A stretch of 55,000 bases of DNA from Tubulanus polymorphus. Its lineage: Eukaryota; Nemertea; Palaeonemertea; Tubulaniformes; Tubulanidae. The position numbers were made by a program, and so were the translations under genes. Location: positions 1 through 55,000 of the forward strand of contig NW_027437478.1 in assembly GCF_964204645.1 (NCBI RefSeq), written 5' to 3'. The notes beneath the pieces were generated by a model. That model ran no database searches, was not told the DNA's origin, and was given only the letters and a program-made list of their open reading frames with translations. Positions within the stretch are counted from its first letter, which is position 1. Every line of letters begins with the position of its first letter. Shown in pieces: positions 39,131 through 50,820 of this stretch.

Positions 39131-41078
39131 GTGAAATTCGAGACCGAAAGTTAGGTTGCTTTTTAGGCTGACTATTTATTTTCAAACCTGGTTCTTCATC
39201 ACTCGATAACGTTTATAGTTCACTACCACAATAGCAATCAGAATACAGAGGGTGCAGAGTTTGCAACATTTTAAACAGATTTTTCTGAAATCAATTTTCT
39301 TCATGGATGCGATCAAACTAAGACATCGAAATAACGAAGGATGTAAATGGAGCGGGTCCATTTCATAGTTAATCGTCCTTCAAAAGAGCTGTGTTTCTCA
39401 GTGAAAAGAATAGGAAATTATAGTACCCGACGAAGAGCAAAGCTATACCCACAAAATTACAAAACACTTTCGGATAGATGTGTATTGAGAACGCTGATCT
39501 CGTGTGACCATCCAAACTTTGGATGCGACAGCGAAACAAAATGCAAGACGCAGTTTCGCTTAGAGTTACAAACAGTAACTGTCAAAGTATCGTAATCGCT
39601 TATTCTTTTGTAAGGCGTAGATACCGACCAATTAGCATGTGCCGCTAATAATCACAACCAACCCAGTCAGTTTACCTCTCGTAGACTAAAAGAACCAACT
39701 GAACACAGATCTAGTTATAATGTACATGTGATAGGATTCATGAATTACTGACACACGAAATCAATCAATAGATCTTTTAGTTGCACCAAAACACTTATCA
39801 TCAATCGGTTAATTACCAGTATTTGGTTGATGCTTTCCAATTATAATGTATTTCATATAATCGATCTGTAAATTACCAGTATTTGGTTGATGTTCTTCAA
39901 AATACAAAATGTATTTCATTTGTAAAATTTTCATTTGAAATGCTGATTATATAATCTGTACTCAATAAAGTAAATGCCTGTAGCGCATAGTGAGTAAACT
40001 GTGTAACATCAGAGATCTGACTCAATTCATTAATTTTCACCACATTTCACGCCATACCTGACTGGTCACTGGTCAACATTCCTGACTTCTTGCCTTTTGG
40101 TGGAACGACGGCGAAGATGATAAAGGTGGCGCCAGGAGCTGGTCAATTATCGGCAAGCTACAAGTCCGGGACACAAAAGATGGCGGCTTTTGACAAAGTT
40201 GACTCCTGGAACAGATTGGGGGAAATTCTACCTATTTTAAATGGCATTTTCAATTATCACTCTATCTACTTTGCTAGTACGCCTATTATCATATTGTAAA
40301 AATGAAATGTATATCTGCAAAATAGTTAAGCCGTTAATTTTGATTGGCCGAGGGTATGGGATTGATAACAAAAATGGTTAAAGAATAATTCTAAAACCCA
40401 TAAAATCCCGAGGAAAACTATTTACATGGGATGGACAGAACTTGGAAAGTTGTTGTAGGAAGTCTATATTCGGGATTGGAAACTTCCGAGGAATCCTCAG
40501 ATGATTGGATTCGAACCGTTTACGGTATGTTCCATTGCGCATGTCTATTGCACGCGACAGAACAATAATCTCCCGTTCGATATGGCTTCGATGTTTGACG
40601 TGAAAGATGAAACTAGGAAAAGATTTTCATATTTGAGTGTTTTGCGAGTTGATATCGATATTGTTTATAGGTAATTCGATTTTCAGACTTATTTCCCGTT
40701 CGCATTGCTTTGTGGGAGATTTTATAACAGTTGATTTACAGTCGGGCTCAGTTAAACCTCGTCTCAAAAGAGAAACCACTGTCACAGTATTTAATACCGG
40801 CCGGACGCCTTCAGGTTTAATTCACTGGTCTGTCAGAAATATCTCAGCGAACAAGAATGTAAAAAATGGCGTTCGTTGCCGTACAGCCAGACACAGCTGT
40901 TAGCGACAGCTGGAAGACACGCCCACACATCGGTCACACCTACAGGTATCAGCTCTCTTACTGAACATGTCAAGTTGAAAGTTATATCTTTTTTTCTGGC
41001 GTTTCTAAACTGTTTAATTTGTTTTTTCTTATCCAGATGAACCGAATTACTTGTTATTGTTGGGATTGGGGTCTCATG
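39131..41078. other. Intergenic, no gene recognised
   Basis: AT-rich, with a local direct repeat (AATTACCAGTATTTGGTTGATG near 39814 and 39871) and an AATAAA at 39964 that may serve the Ly6-like gene. Small ORFs show no domain. Confidence 0.6.
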
Positions 41079-41285
41079 CAGTTGTTTGAGTGGAGGATTG
41101 GGAACCAAGAGGTCCCTAGATCGAAACCACCTGGCGTTGGCTGTCGAGACACATGCATGGACTCAGCTCTGGTAACTCTGTCAGGTTGTGAGCCTTAACA
41201 ACCTATAAAAAGGCCTTGGCCGTCTCTTAAGAACCACTAGGGTTACAGTGGTACTAGCTGCTGGGACGAAAAACTCTTCTTATTA
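41079..41285 (+). mobile_element. Possible tRNA-derived SINE
   Basis: GTTGTTTGAGTGGAGG resembles an RNA polymerase III A box. AGATCGAAACC, about 40 bp downstream, fits a B box. GC-richer unique sequence follows, to an AT-rich end. No flanking duplication was confirmed. Confidence 0.4.
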
Positions 41286-41639
41286 CATGCTAGGTGGCGT
41301 TACGGCAATATAAACTTGTCCTATGTATTGGATACCGTCTGAAACAACTGGAAGCTCGTAAGTATCACCTGCTAAGAGGTTCCCGGGTACTTGTAAGTAA
41401 TATCCGCACACCCCTTTCTGGAGAACTGTAAACTTCGAATCGTCAATGAAATCAATACATCACTAAATTCATTTCTAATGCCAAAAGAATTATTTATTTG
41501 TATTTTCAAGCACTGATACAAATTTGAATCGTATAGAACAAGGAAACGCGAAACCTACAGAATTAGAACATACATCTTCTAGTATAATGCGATGCTGGTC
41601 AAATTATCCATCATTTCTAAATACTTTTTCTAGTTTTTT

Positions 41640-42140
41640 TTAATTTTTTTTCAATGCATTTTTCAGAGATTTCAAATTGTTTCTTAGATCTTTGGCATTT
41701 TTTCTTACGTAATCGATAATCAGCGATTTGCCTTGTTTTGACTGAAATACTTTCGCCAAAACGCTAGGTAGTTGTGAACCTTTTAACTTTAGATCGTCCA
41801 AGATCTTGCTGTTGACGATAGTTTCGCAATCTAATTTGCTCAGTGGTCCCGATATGGCCTTGCCGTAATGTTCGACAGCAAGAGATGATACCTGTCGATG
41901 AAACCAAACACATAATTGAAAATGCTATTTCCCGGAAAGCCCTTTAAATACAATACTGAGATTATAAGAATATTAAGAGGTTATAGTGAGTGTAGCTGCG
42001 ATGGATTAACACACGTGATAGGATTGAAAAAACGCTTTTTGACTATACAGCTTTTTCTCTTTATAGACAGATATTTACCTTGCGACATGTGCTTTCATCA
42101 ATGGCATCGGTTGAAACCCAGAAAACCGCCAGAAAAACCA
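41640..42140 (-). pseudogene. Secreted-peptide gene copy A, start codon deleted
   Basis: Exon 2 (41640-41891) is intact to its TAA, with GPLSKLDCETIVNSK and the C-terminal AKDLRNNLKSLKNALKKN. The exon 1 remnant (donor after 42079) still reads AVFWVSTDAIDESTCRK, but the 29 bp that hold ATG in copy B are missing, deleted between CAGTTTT direct repeats. A TGA lies upstream in frame. It could be rescued only by another first exon. Confidence 0.75.
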
Positions 42141-42639
42141 CCAAAAAACTGTAATCAGATCATAGAAATAGAGACTGGTTTCCGGCAGTGTCAGAACTGG
42201 AGACTGGTCCCCGGCTGTTTCAGAACTACAGATATCATGAGTGATCTTACCTATTTAATGTGTGTTGAGATTTAACGTGATATCAAAGCGACTGACGAAT
42301 GTTTCAGTTGTCGATTGAATCATGCGAGTTTTATACATATTTTGGGCTGAATAATATTTGATCAGAAGTTGCTGAACGGCTTCACATTAAACATCCCACT
42401 CAGTAGATCTAATACCAACTATTTACAGGATCGAGATTCGATTATTTCTGCTTTGTTTAATCTGTCTGCATCTGTTTTTCTACTGTATATTGCTGGAAAT
42501 TTGAAGGACGATGGAGGTTTTACATTTTCAATCCACAATTCCACAAAAGAGTCAAACTTATTGATAATAAACTCATTTTAACTAAACCCATAAAAGATAA
42601 ACTCATTTTAACTCTTTAGTCAAATTCAACTGAACTTAG

Positions 42640-43210
42640 GTATTTTGTCCAGGACAGTGTAAATGGATCCTAGAAACAAGTCTGGAAGTGTGGAACTTGG
42701 TCAAAAACTGTAGAAGTAGGTCCAGAACTGGATCTATTATGCGGCTTTCATGAATTATATTTATGGGCTTTCAGGAATATTATTGAGCTTCAGTTATTTC
42801 AGTGGTTAAACTATAGCAACAAGTAATGTACGGAAACTGGAGTTCATGGCCAGTGTCGCTATTATCAGACAACCTGCGTTTATGCTTGCGTCACACAACA
42901 GTAAGAAGATTTTAACAGAAACCCGATGCTGGAGAAATGACACAACCGCAACACTGGTTAACATTAGCAACCATACCAGATCCACAACACTGTCGAAGTA
43001 GGCCTAGAAATGTGGACCTGGGTCCACAACTATGAAGTAGGTCCACAACTGTGAAACTGGGCCCATAACTGCAGAAGTAGGTTTAGAAGACAGTGTGGAA
43101 CTGGGTAATCATGTCGAAGAAGGTCCAGATTACTGTGGACTGTAGAAGTATGTCCAGAAGTGTGGAACTGGGTCCACAAATAGAAGTGGGTCTAGAAGTG
43201 TGGAATTATG
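42640..43210 (-). repeat. Degenerate minisatellite, unit 1
   Basis: Imperfect repeats of GTCCAGAACTGTGGAACTGG and GTCCACAACTGTAGAAGTAG, in roughly 20- to 40-bp periods. Apparent ORFs through it are repeat artefacts. Confidence 0.8.
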
Positions 43211-43236
43211 TAAGTTTCTGAAAGCAGCCTTTGAAC

Positions 43237-43238
<2 letters not shown>

Positions 43239-43330
<92 letters not shown>
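43239..43330. repeat. (AT)n microsatellite, about 90 bp
   Basis: Uninterrupted TA dinucleotides. Both sides carry inverted copies of a LINE 3'-end fragment (see findings). Confidence 0.98.
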
Positions 43331-43333
<3 letters not shown>

Positions 43334-43367
43334 TAGTATTTAGTAATCTAGTAATTTAGGGGGATAC

Positions 43368-44710
43368 ATCATGGAGGTTCAAAGGCTGCTTTCAGAAACT
43401 TACATAATTTGACAAGAGTATTTTTTGGGGAATTGAAAAGGGTTATCAGTTTATAATGACTAGGTCTTGTTAAACAGAATTGTGGTAAGCACTGTGATCT
43501 TAGAATTGTATATTCTGGACATTCAAATAAAAAGTGATATTCATTTCCAATTACATTTTAGTTGCATTTTAAACAAAATCTCTGGTTTTGAGGTGTATTA
43601 CTATATCTACCGGTTTCAATCGGTAGTTTGTGATTACTACATCTAAACCGGCACAATGTGCGTCGCAATGAAATAGGGAGGTCATGCAAATATGGTTCGA
43701 ACTTTAGTTCAGTTTTGATCATAGAATACATTAGTCCTTTTGAGCTGTTACGGCAATCGGCCCTCCATTTTTGAGTAAATTGGTCTTGAAGACGCTGTTT
43801 GATCAATTCACCAATAAGTTCAGGATTTACTCGCTCGTGATTTACCCAGTAGTTCATTAAACCACACTCTTCTAGGGTGCATTTTATATAACTTAACCAC
43901 TTGGTTGTTTTTCCATGGAGCAAGTGCATATTAAAAAGCATTTTATACATTTGACCCGATAATGTCGATACATCATTCCATAAAAGCTTTGCCCAGAACT
44001 TAACCATTTAACTCTTGATGATTATCGCAAGCGGGGTTCTACCTAATTCACCATAGACCATATAATTTGGGGTAGACCGGTTTAGATGTAGTAAATATTT
44101 ACAAAAACGCAGGTGGTATTTCTCTAAAATAGCAGTTGATTCGTAACCCCATATTTCACATGCATGCGTAAGGATTGGTTCGACCATAGCATCAAAAAGT
44201 TCTAAACCTACGTCTGTATCTAAAGAGTACTGTTGGACCTTTTTCAAGACAAAAAATAGAGCTTTATTTGCTCTTTCCCCAATTTTCTTTCGACATTTTG
44301 CAAATGTACCAGTGTAATTAAATAATATTCCTAAGTAGACAAATTCGTCAACAACTTCGACTTCATGTTGGTGTATAAAAAAAGTTGGTTTTAATCTTGT
44401 TTTCCTTTTTTGGAATATTAGTATTTTAGTCTTTGCTGGGTTGATTTTCAATTTCCATAGGTCACAATATTCAGACAAAGAATCAAGTGCTAATTGTAGG
44501 CCTTCCATCGAGTCTGATAAAATGAGGGTATCGTCTGCATACAAAAGCACTAAAAGTCACAACCAGAAATTTACCTCATCATTATTATCAATACATACAC
44601 TTTGACAGCCTTTACTCAATAGAAAGTTTTCAAGGTCGTTTACATATAGACTAAAAAGTAGTGGGGATAGGTTATCTCCCTGCTTGAGACCAATATGACT
44701 ATGAGAAGTC
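43368..44710 (-). pseudogene. 5'-truncated LINE relic: reverse transcriptase C-terminal part
   Basis: Read leftward from about 44710, one frame gives IGLKQGDNLSPLLFSLYVND, then the catalytic YADDTLILSDS, then FVYLGILFNYTG and a long thumb/connection region. It ends with FCLKCN and EYHFLFECPEY, the Cys/His-like tail of non-LTR ORF2 proteins. Three in-frame stops interrupt it: TGA just before YADD, TAA at 44008-44010, and TAA at about 43555. There are no frameshifts. The endonuclease and the 5' half of the RT are missing. The clade (CR1/Rex/RTE-like) is undetermined. Confidence 0.88.
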
Positions 44711-46446
44711 CTTCAATTTGAAGAATGAAAGTTTTATATATTTGATGGGCGCTGTTATAACATATGGATTAGGGAGTCTAAAATTCAGTTCAAAGATTGA
44801 AAATGAACTTATTTTGACAGCGGAAACCTACTGCTCGTCAGGCCATCTGGTGGGATAGCAACTTTGTATGTACCTCAGTTATATATATTGTACCTAGGTT
44901 ATATTCAAATCCACCATTAATTATTCGTATCAATTAGACGACAATGATAGGTTTAATCAAATCCCCTCTCTATAGGAAACAATACAAGTCATGTCTAGAA
45001 GTTTCTGCCACATTTTGAATTTGTCGAAAATCTGCATGATTAAAAATTGCAAAAACGGGGGGGACTGAGGCAGTCTAGGGGTACCGTCTGACTAAGCCCC
45101 GGACGGTGTTGAGACAAAATTATGTTTAAACGCTGATATTTGAGTTCACACAGTTCACTTGTCCCTAACGCTAGCACGGTATATACCCCACGAGCAAACA
45201 AGCGATCATTTAGACAAACGTCATATTGTGTTACAAGATTATTTCGTTAATCTTTTTCATTCGAACGAAATGTTTTCGTGGGAACGGCATTTTTTTCGTT
45301 CTAACGAAAAGTTCCTCGTGGGAACGACACGTTTTTCGTTCGAGCGAAATGCTTGTTTTTTTATGGTAGCCAATTTCCCCTAACCCCTTAATCTATGGAC
45401 GAGGTGGTTATACAGATTATCAAGGAGATCAGCGCCATTTGTCAGTCAAAGACCGATTCCGTGACTACCTAATATCCATTAAATCCTCCTAATATATGTT
45501 ACTAACCCTTTATGTATAGAAAGTAGCCGAAATATTGTATGATTCTCATTTTGTTTCAATGATTACGTTGATTATAATGGAATGTTACCTGAATCGAGCA
45601 TAAGATTAACTACTTGTGGATCGATCACGCATTTGGAATTATAATCTAACACCCCAATGAAGTACCCCCCTTTAAAATCACGTGAGCACCGCCCTTTACG
45701 TTCATGTCATGTATATGACATTCCGGTCGAAAACTCCGGTCGAGAATTCCTTCTTGTAAGAATAAATAAGGATAATAATATAAAATCCCATTAAAATATT
45801 CAAAAGACACGACGTTTCGATCTCACCCTAGAGATCATCGTCAGGTGTGACGATGATCACACCTGACGATGATCTCTAGGGTGAGATCGAAACGTCGTGT
45901 CTTTTAAATATTTTAGATTTAATAAATAAATTCTGGTTTTTAAATTCTTTTAATCAGTAAATAGTGGGATTTTATATTATTATCCGTTCAACACGTTTGA
46001 GTGTGGTCATCGTTCTATCAAATAAGGATATTTTTTCATCGTGTCACCTCCGGGGGCAAGGCAGAGCATACTGTTGATATTACAACCAAACCCGACATAA
46101 ACCGCAATCTTTAAAATCACCTTCATTTCACCTTGAAAAACTGCATTATACAATCGCATTTCAACAGTTCCTGCATTTGCGCAGATTCTTTTACAGCAAT
46201 ATTGTTATTCAGAAAATCTAGACTATATTGCAGATCGAATTCGATCAGGCGCAAGATTGAATTCTACACTAGCTCTCAATCGAATAATTGTGTAATACAA
46301 TGTGTAATCAGTTGTTATGACTTGCAACAGAATATGACGTTTGTCTAAATGATCGTGTGTTTGATCACGGGATATATACCGTATATACCGTGTAAGCGTT
46401 AGGGGACACGTGAACTGAGTAAACTAAAATACCAGTGTTAAAACAT
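44711..46446. other. Duplicated flank and repeats, no gene
   Basis: Contains block X1, alternating AACGAAA/TTTTTCGTT words near 45255-45350, and the palindrome at 45803-45905. Short ORFs here have no domain. Confidence 0.6.
45803..45905. repeat. Near-perfect 103-bp palindrome
   Basis: AAAGACACGACGTTTCGATC followed by TCACCCTAGAGATCATCGTC and AGGTGTGA is mirrored, after the loop CGATGA, to GTGTCTTTT. Weaker flanking symmetry extends it: AATATAAAATCCCA before and TGGGATTTTATATT after, near 45776 and 45965. Confidence 0.9.
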
Positions 46447-46714
46447 CACCTGCTAACAGGTTCGCGGGTACTTATCATATGCCCACCGGTTTCTGGGGGA
46501 ACTGTAAACTGCGAACCGTCAATGAAATCAATACATCACTACATTCATTTCTAATGCCGATTAAGAATTATTTTTTCGCATTTTCAAACATTGACACAAA
46601 TTGTAATCGTATAGAACAAGGAAACGCGAAACCTATAGAATTAGAAGATAAATTTTCTAGTATGATAGAATGTTGCTCGAATTATCCATCATTTCCATGG
46701 CATTTTCTGGTTTT

Positions 46715-47259
46715 CTAGTTTCCCAGTTGTTTCAAGGCTGTGATCAAAGATTTCAAATTTTTTCTTTGATCTTTCACATTGTTTCTTGCGAAATCGATAA
46801 AGTTACAACAGTGTAAATCATGATTATAAGAATACTAACATGTTATAAATAATTGGCACTATTTCCAGTCTTGAATATAATTGCGTAAAATATAGATGCG
46901 TAACAATATAGATCTTAAACAACAGTTATTATTTGATTCTAACGTTTCGGGTTGAATACTTAAACCCATCTTCAGAGATTTGTTTCAGATACTGAGAGGT
47001 ATTTCCGTTAATTCGACTTTCCATGAGGAATATATACTGCACGTTGGACCAAGGATGTTTGCAGACTTTAGGTTCATGAATGTAGCTGCGATGGATTAAC
47101 TCTTCATATGACATACGATCGAAGAAACGCTTTGACGATACAGCGTTTCCTCTTTATAGGCAGATATTTATTTTCCTCGCTACATGTACTTTCATCAATG
47201 GCATCGGTTGAAACCCAGAAAACCGCCAGAAAAACTAACAAAAAACTGATCAATTTCAT
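46715..47259 (-). pseudogene. Secreted-peptide gene copy B, donor lost and exon 2 truncated
   Basis: Exon 1 (47176-47259) has an intact ATG and signal peptide (MKLISFLLVFLAVFWVSTDA). The donor GT seen in copies A and C is GA here (GAG|GAAAAT). Only the last roughly 28 codons of exon 2 remain (46715 to about 46800), ending ALKQLGN-stop. Confidence 0.78.
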
Positions 47260-47814
47260 GTTGTCTCTGGAAAACTGCAATCAGATCATAGAAATAGAGA
47301 GTGGTGTCCGGCAGTGTCAGAACTGGAGACTGGTCCCGGCTGTTTCAGAACTACAGATATTACCTGTATGATGTGTGTTGAGATTTAACGTGCTGTTGAA
47401 GTGACTGACGAATGTCTCATTTTGTCGATTGAATTCTGCGAGTTTTATACATATTTTGGGATGAATAATATTTGATCAGAAGTTGCTGAACGATTTCACA
47501 TTATATATCCCACTGAGTAGATTCAATTCCAACTATTTACAGGATAGATTCGATTATTTTTGCTTTGTTTAATCTGTCTGCCCCTGTTTTTCTACTGTAT
47601 ATTGCTGGGAATTTGAAGGACGATGGAGGTTTTACATTTTTCATCCTCACATGAATAAAATCTTGTAAAAGGCTTGTTTATGAACTGTATATTCAAATAT
47701 TAACCAAATTGCATCCGGTTCCACAGTTCCACAATTCCACAGTAAATCTAGTAATTGAAAATGAACTCATTTCAACTCTTGACTCAAGTAAAACCAAACT
47801 TAAGAACTTTGTTC

Positions 47815-48310
47815 AGGGCTGTGGAACTGGTTCCTAAGTAAGCAAGTCCTGAAGTGTGAAAAACTGTAGAATAAAATATAGGTCCAAAACACGGTGTATC
47901 TGGATCAACAACTGTAGAAGTAGGTCATGAAGTGTGGAACTTGGTACACAACTGTAAAAGTAGGTACAGAACAATGGAACTGCGTCGACAACTGAAGAAA
48001 GTAGGTCCAGAATTGTGGAACTTGCTCTACAACTGTAGAAACATGTCCAAAACTGTGGAACTGGATCCAAAACCGTAGAATGGGCCCAGTACGGAACTAG
48101 GTCGACAAGTAAGGAAGGTGCATTCCTGTGGAACTCGTTCCAAAAATTAGGTCTACACCAAGACTGTGGAACCGGGACAACTGTACTAAGAAAGTTTTCA
48201 GAACTTGGTCCAAAACTGTGGAAATGGATCCAAAACTGTGGAAATGGATCTAGTTTTATGGAACTTGGCCCAGGAGTATCGAACTGAAAACTGTGAAAAA
48301 CTGTGGGATT
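47815..48310 (-). repeat. Degenerate minisatellite, unit 2
   Basis: The same repeat family as 42640-43210 (AACTGTGGAACTTGGTCCA and AACTGTAGAAGTAGGTC words), in the same orientation. Confidence 0.8.
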
Positions 48311-49149
48311 GGCTCTCTTGGAAAAGTTCGAAGTTTTGACATAAGAATCTATTCTATATCGTGTGTTTTCTGTATATGCAGTTGAAATTTACGCGATCTT
48401 GTTCAATTCAATTTGGGGAAAATCGGCGAAAAAACTAATTACGCCAAACGTTTTAACAGTCGTAAATATCAATAAAATCATTGATTGTATTGATCACGAG
48501 TTAGGTTCTATTCAAACCGACTATTGATTATTCGTAGATGATGGCTTTGATCAGATACCCTCCATAGGAATCATCCAAGTCATATGTAAAAGTTTCTGCG
48601 ACATTTTGATTTGCCCGAAAGAATCTGCATGATAAAAATTTTTAACTTGAGAAAATGTAAAGAATTTTTAACTGTATGACAGTCTAGGGGTACCGTCTGA
48701 CTACGCCGCGGACGGTGTTAAGACGAAATAATCTTCTGACGCTGAAATTTGAATTTACACAGTTCACAAAATAAAGAATAATAAAAATGAAAAAAAATGA
48801 TAATAACTTGTCCGTAACCCGAACAGACAGAGTATCATCAAACACACGACCATTCAAACTTATTGTATTGCAAGGCCGCACTTATTACACATGTTTTCGA
48901 TTATACTATGACCCCGATAGCTGGTGTAGAATTCGACCTTGTCCTGATTGCGCTCGATCAGTAAAAATAGTCTATATTTTCTGAATCACAAAATTTGTAT
49001 TTAAAAATGCGGAAAGGCGATTGTATAATGCAATTTTTCAAGGTGAAATGAAGTTGATTTTAAAGATTGCGGTTTATGTCGGGTTTGGTTGTGGTTTTTT
49101 TTAAACTTTTGTCCGATCGAAATGTTTTGCGACGTAGAAACTAAATAAT

Positions 49150-49620
49150 TTTTTCCAGTTCCACATTGTGGACCTAATTCTATAGTTGCAGAGCTAATTC
49201 CTCAGTTCGGGTCATATATCTACAGTTATGGACCCAGTTCAAAATTTCTGGATCTACATCTACAGTTATGGACCCAGTCAAAACTTCTGGATCTAATTCT
49301 ACAGTTGTGGACCCAGTTCAAAACTTCTGGACCTACATTACAGTGTGTGGACCTTTTTACACAGTCCTGGTCCTACTTCTTGAATTGTGGACACAGTTCC
49401 AAACTTCTGGACCTATACTTATTCAGAAAGTTGTGAATCAAGATCTAAGTGTGCTGGGCATACTTCGGCAGCTTCGGACCCAGTTCAACACTTCTGGACT
49501 TGCTTATCTAGGGTCTAATTCCACAGTCCTGGACAAAGTTCGGTTGAATTTGATTCAAGGGTTAAAATGGATTCATTTTCGTCAAGTCGACTCTTCTGTG
49601 GAATTGTGGAACCGGGCGAA
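49150..49620 (+). repeat. Degenerate minisatellite, unit 3 (complement)
   Basis: The complement of the same family (TGGACCCAGTTCAAAACTTC, TCTACAGTTGTGGAC), as expected for the inverted unit. Confidence 0.8.
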
Positions 49621-50083
49621 GTTTGGTTAATATTTGAATCTACAGTTCATATTAAGTCTTTTACAGGATTTTATTTCATTGTGTGGATGAAAAATGTACA
49701 ACCTCCATCGTACTTCAAATTTCCAGCAACGACTGTAAACAAATCACACAGATTGAACATGGCAAAAATAATCGAATCGATCCTGTAAATAGTTGGAATC
49801 AAATCTATAGTACAGTGAAGTGCTAATTCCGAGGCCGTTCAGCAACTTCTGTTTAAATATTATTCAGCCCAATGTATGTACAAAACTCGCAAGATTTAAT
49901 CGACAAAATGAAACATTCGTCGGTCGCTTCAACAGCACGTTAAATCTCAACACACATCATACAGGTAAGATCATTTACGCAAAATATCCATGTTCTGGCA
50001 AAGTCGGGAACCAGTCTCCTGTTCTGGCTTAGCCGGGAACCAGTCTCTATTTCAATGATTTGATTGCAGTTTTTGGAAACAAC

Positions 50084-50820
50084 ATGAAATTGATAAGTTT
50101 TTTGGTGATTTTTGTGGCGGTTTTCTGGGTTTCAACCGATGCCATATATGAAAGTACACGTAGCAAGGTAAATATATGTCCATGGTGAGGAAACGCCGTT
50201 TGTTAATCGTCGAAGCATTTCGTCAATAATGATCCAATAATCCATCGTAGCTTAACTTATGAACCTAAAGTCTACAAACCTCATTGGTCCTATGTGCAGT
50301 TGATATTCCTCATGGAAAGACGAATTAACAGAAATAACTATCGGTATCTGAAACAAATCTCTGAATATGGGTTGAAGTATCCCACCCCAAACGTTAGAAT
50401 GAAATAGTAGCTGTTGTTTTGGATCTATATTGTGGGTTTTTACGCAATTCAAGACTGGAAAAAGTCGCAATTATTTATAACCTCTTAGTATTCTTATAAT
50501 AGCGATTATCAGTGTTGTATTTGAAAGGTTCACCAAAGAAAAAGCATTTTCAATTGTGTTTGTTTGATTGGCAGGCATCATCTCGTCCTTTCGAGTGTTA
50601 CGACAAGGCCATATCGGGACCACTGAGCAAATTGAATTGCAAGTCTATCGTCAAACGCGATATCAAGCACCTACCAGGTCGACAAGGTGACTTTTCGCCG
50701 AGGGTCTTCAATTCTAGAAAGGGCAGCTCGCTGACTAATGATTTCGCAAGAAACAATGTGAAAGATCTAAGAAATAATTTTAGATCTTCGAGAACAGGCT
50801 TGAAACAAATGAGAAACTAG
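50084..50820 (+). CDS. Small secreted basic peptide, intact copy C (2 exons, 109 aa)
   Basis: Exons 50084-50167 and 50575-50820, phase 0 junction (AAG|GTAAAT; GGCAG). MKLISFLVIFVAVFWVSTDA is a clear signal peptide with likely cleavage after DA. The mature part is about 89 residues, very Arg/Lys-rich, with two Cys (FECYDK and KLNCKS). It contains the block KAISGPLSKLNC shared with copy A and ends DLRNNFRSSRTGLKQMRN. I do not recognise the family. A small cationic secreted peptide could be a defence or signalling molecule, but nothing in the sequence decides it. It is the only copy of three with all signals intact. Confidence 0.7.

Larger units (their letters stand above)
41358..45160. repeat. 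Segmental duplication unit 1 (peptide-gene copy A, minisatellite, block X1)
   Basis: The order matches unit 2 at 46447-48770: a damaged peptide gene on -, then the GTGGAACTGGGTCC minisatellite, then a block containing CAGTCTAGGGGTACCGTCTG (X1 44895-45155, X2 48500-48765). Unit 1 additionally contains the LINE relic and (AT)n tract. Confidence 0.8.
46447..48770. repeat. Segmental duplication unit 2 (peptide-gene copy B, minisatellite, block X2)
   Basis: A direct copy of unit 1. The shared stretch AATGAAATCAATACATCACT near 46523 and 41444 marks the left side, and CTAGGGGTACCGTCTGACTA marks the right. Confidence 0.8.

Noticed and set aside
39347-39595. 82-codon ORF after the Ly6-like gene
   Set aside because: It has Cys residues but no Ly6 spacing and no signal peptide. 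Probably chance.
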